Assembly: GCA_964620555.1 (NCBI GenBank)
Contig: CAZUGZ010000027.1
Span: 1 to 32,189, forward strand
Origin: JAPOQD01 sp964620555
GTDB lineage: Bacteria; Pseudomonadota; Gammaproteobacteria; Pseudomonadales; Halieaceae
DNA length: 32,189 nucleotides
Direction: 5' to 3'
The notes under the pieces were generated by a model. It did no database searches. It was not told the DNA's origin and was given only the letters and a program-made list of their open reading frames with translations. Position numbers and translations under genes: made by a program. Shown here one piece after another: positions 31,867-32,189 of the stretch (positions are counted from its first letter, which is position 1; each line of letters opens with the position of its first letter).

Positions 31867-32189
31867 GTGAGATCGGTTGCGGTTATCGGAGCAGGCATAT
31901 CCGGGCTGGCGGCCGCCTATCGCCTGCAACAGTCGGGTTGCGAGGTCCGTGTATTTGAAGCGGCGGATCATGTCGGAGGACGGATGTGGACCGTCGAGCA
32001 GGACGGCTATCGAATAGATACCGGCGCCATGGTGATATCCGCTGGATATCACCGTCTGCTCACACTCGTCAACGACGCAGGCTTATCCGATGAACTGATC
32101 CCCGCTTCGAGTGATATGGCATTTCTGAAAGAGGGGAAGATTCACAGGATACGCACCAACCGCCCGCTGGGCCTTCTGCGGGGTGATTT
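31867..32189 (+). CDS. FAD-dependent amine-oxidase-like protein, N-terminal part (runs off the window)
   Basis: The first 107 residues of a flavoprotein of the amine oxidase / phytoene desaturase / protoporphyrinogen oxidase superfamily. It has a dinucleotide-binding motif VIGAGISGLAAAYRL at the N-terminus, the acidic FEAADHVGGRMWT block and DTGAMVISAGYH, where the FAD pyrophosphate and isoalloxazine usually bind. A GTG start at 31867 is chosen because GAGGA lies 9 bases ahead, overlapping the stop of the AveC-like gene, and the dinucleotide motif then starts at the usual distance. The substrate is unknown; the C-terminal domain is outside the window. Confidence 0.85.
   Translation, partial: MRSVAVIGAGISGLAAAYRLQQSGCEVRVFEAADHVGGRMWTVEQDGYRIDTGAMVISAGYHRLLTLVNDAGLSDELIPASSDMAFLKEGKIHRIRTNRPLGLLRGD

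Noticed and set aside
31099..32052. A 317-codon minus-strand frame across the AveC-like gene and the flavoprotein
   Set aside because: It is antisense to two genes that show recognisable membrane and FAD-binding patterns.

Overview
The window is chromosomal DNA from a gammaproteobacterium. The housekeeping blocks follow the order known from Pseudomonas and its relatives: thrS-infC-rpmI-rplT-pheS-pheT-ihfA-merR-tRNA-Pro, and gyrA-serC-pheA-tyrA-aroA-cmk-rpsA-ihfB. The accessory genes at both ends (an amine-dehydrogenase-like protein, an ACAD10/11-type phosphotransferase, a DUF7065/DUF7064 protein, an AveC-like membrane protein) suggest a marine, Cellvibrionales/Halieaceae-like organism. That placement is inference. 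A run of ten N at 804-813 shows this is a draft scaffold.

Layout. (1) 1-4006, minus strand: a visibly less GC-rich accessory block with a frameshifted secreted-protein gene running off the left edge, a gapped DapB-fold oxidoreductase, a kinase-like phosphotransferase and a DUF7065/DUF7064 protein. It abuts the 3' end of tRNA-Pro(GGG). (2) 4199-4335: two palindromic repeats. (3) 4332-11605, minus: the translation operon thrS-infC-rpmI-rplT-pheS-pheT-ihfA-merR, preceded by tRNA-Val(GAC). (4) 11819-13843: uvrB, divergent from tRNA-Asn(GTT). (5) 14049-19575: a small membrane protein gene, a perfect palindrome, then a DHH phosphoesterase, a WbpM-like dehydratase, a WbpL-like glycosyltransferase, a WbpV-like epimerase and comEA. 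This corresponds to the position of the Pseudomonas O-antigen locus, reduced to its core. (6) 19667-30492, minus: gyrA-serC-pheA-tyrA-aroA-cmk-rpsA-ihfB-lapA-pyrF, a tightly packed run with several ATGA-type overlaps. (7) 30493-30795: the gyrA promoter and a decayed copy of the repeat. (8) 30796-32189, plus: an AveC-like membrane protein and a truncated FAD amine-oxidase-like gene.

How it works together. Most of the window is translation (tRNA synthetases, IF3, L35, L20, S1, three tRNAs), nucleoid or DNA maintenance (IHF alpha and beta, gyrase A, UvrB), serine and phenylalanine/tyrosine biosynthesis, pyrimidine synthesis and the first steps of surface glycan assembly. The less ordinary signals are a dispersed CTAG-ended palindromic repeat family whose ends supply stop codons of neighbouring genes, a non-ATG (ATC) start for infC, a duplicated ribosome binding site before rplT, structured leaders before thrS and rpsA, and the AveC-like/flavoprotein pair. 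I found no CRISPR array, no intact insertion sequence and no defence or secretion system.
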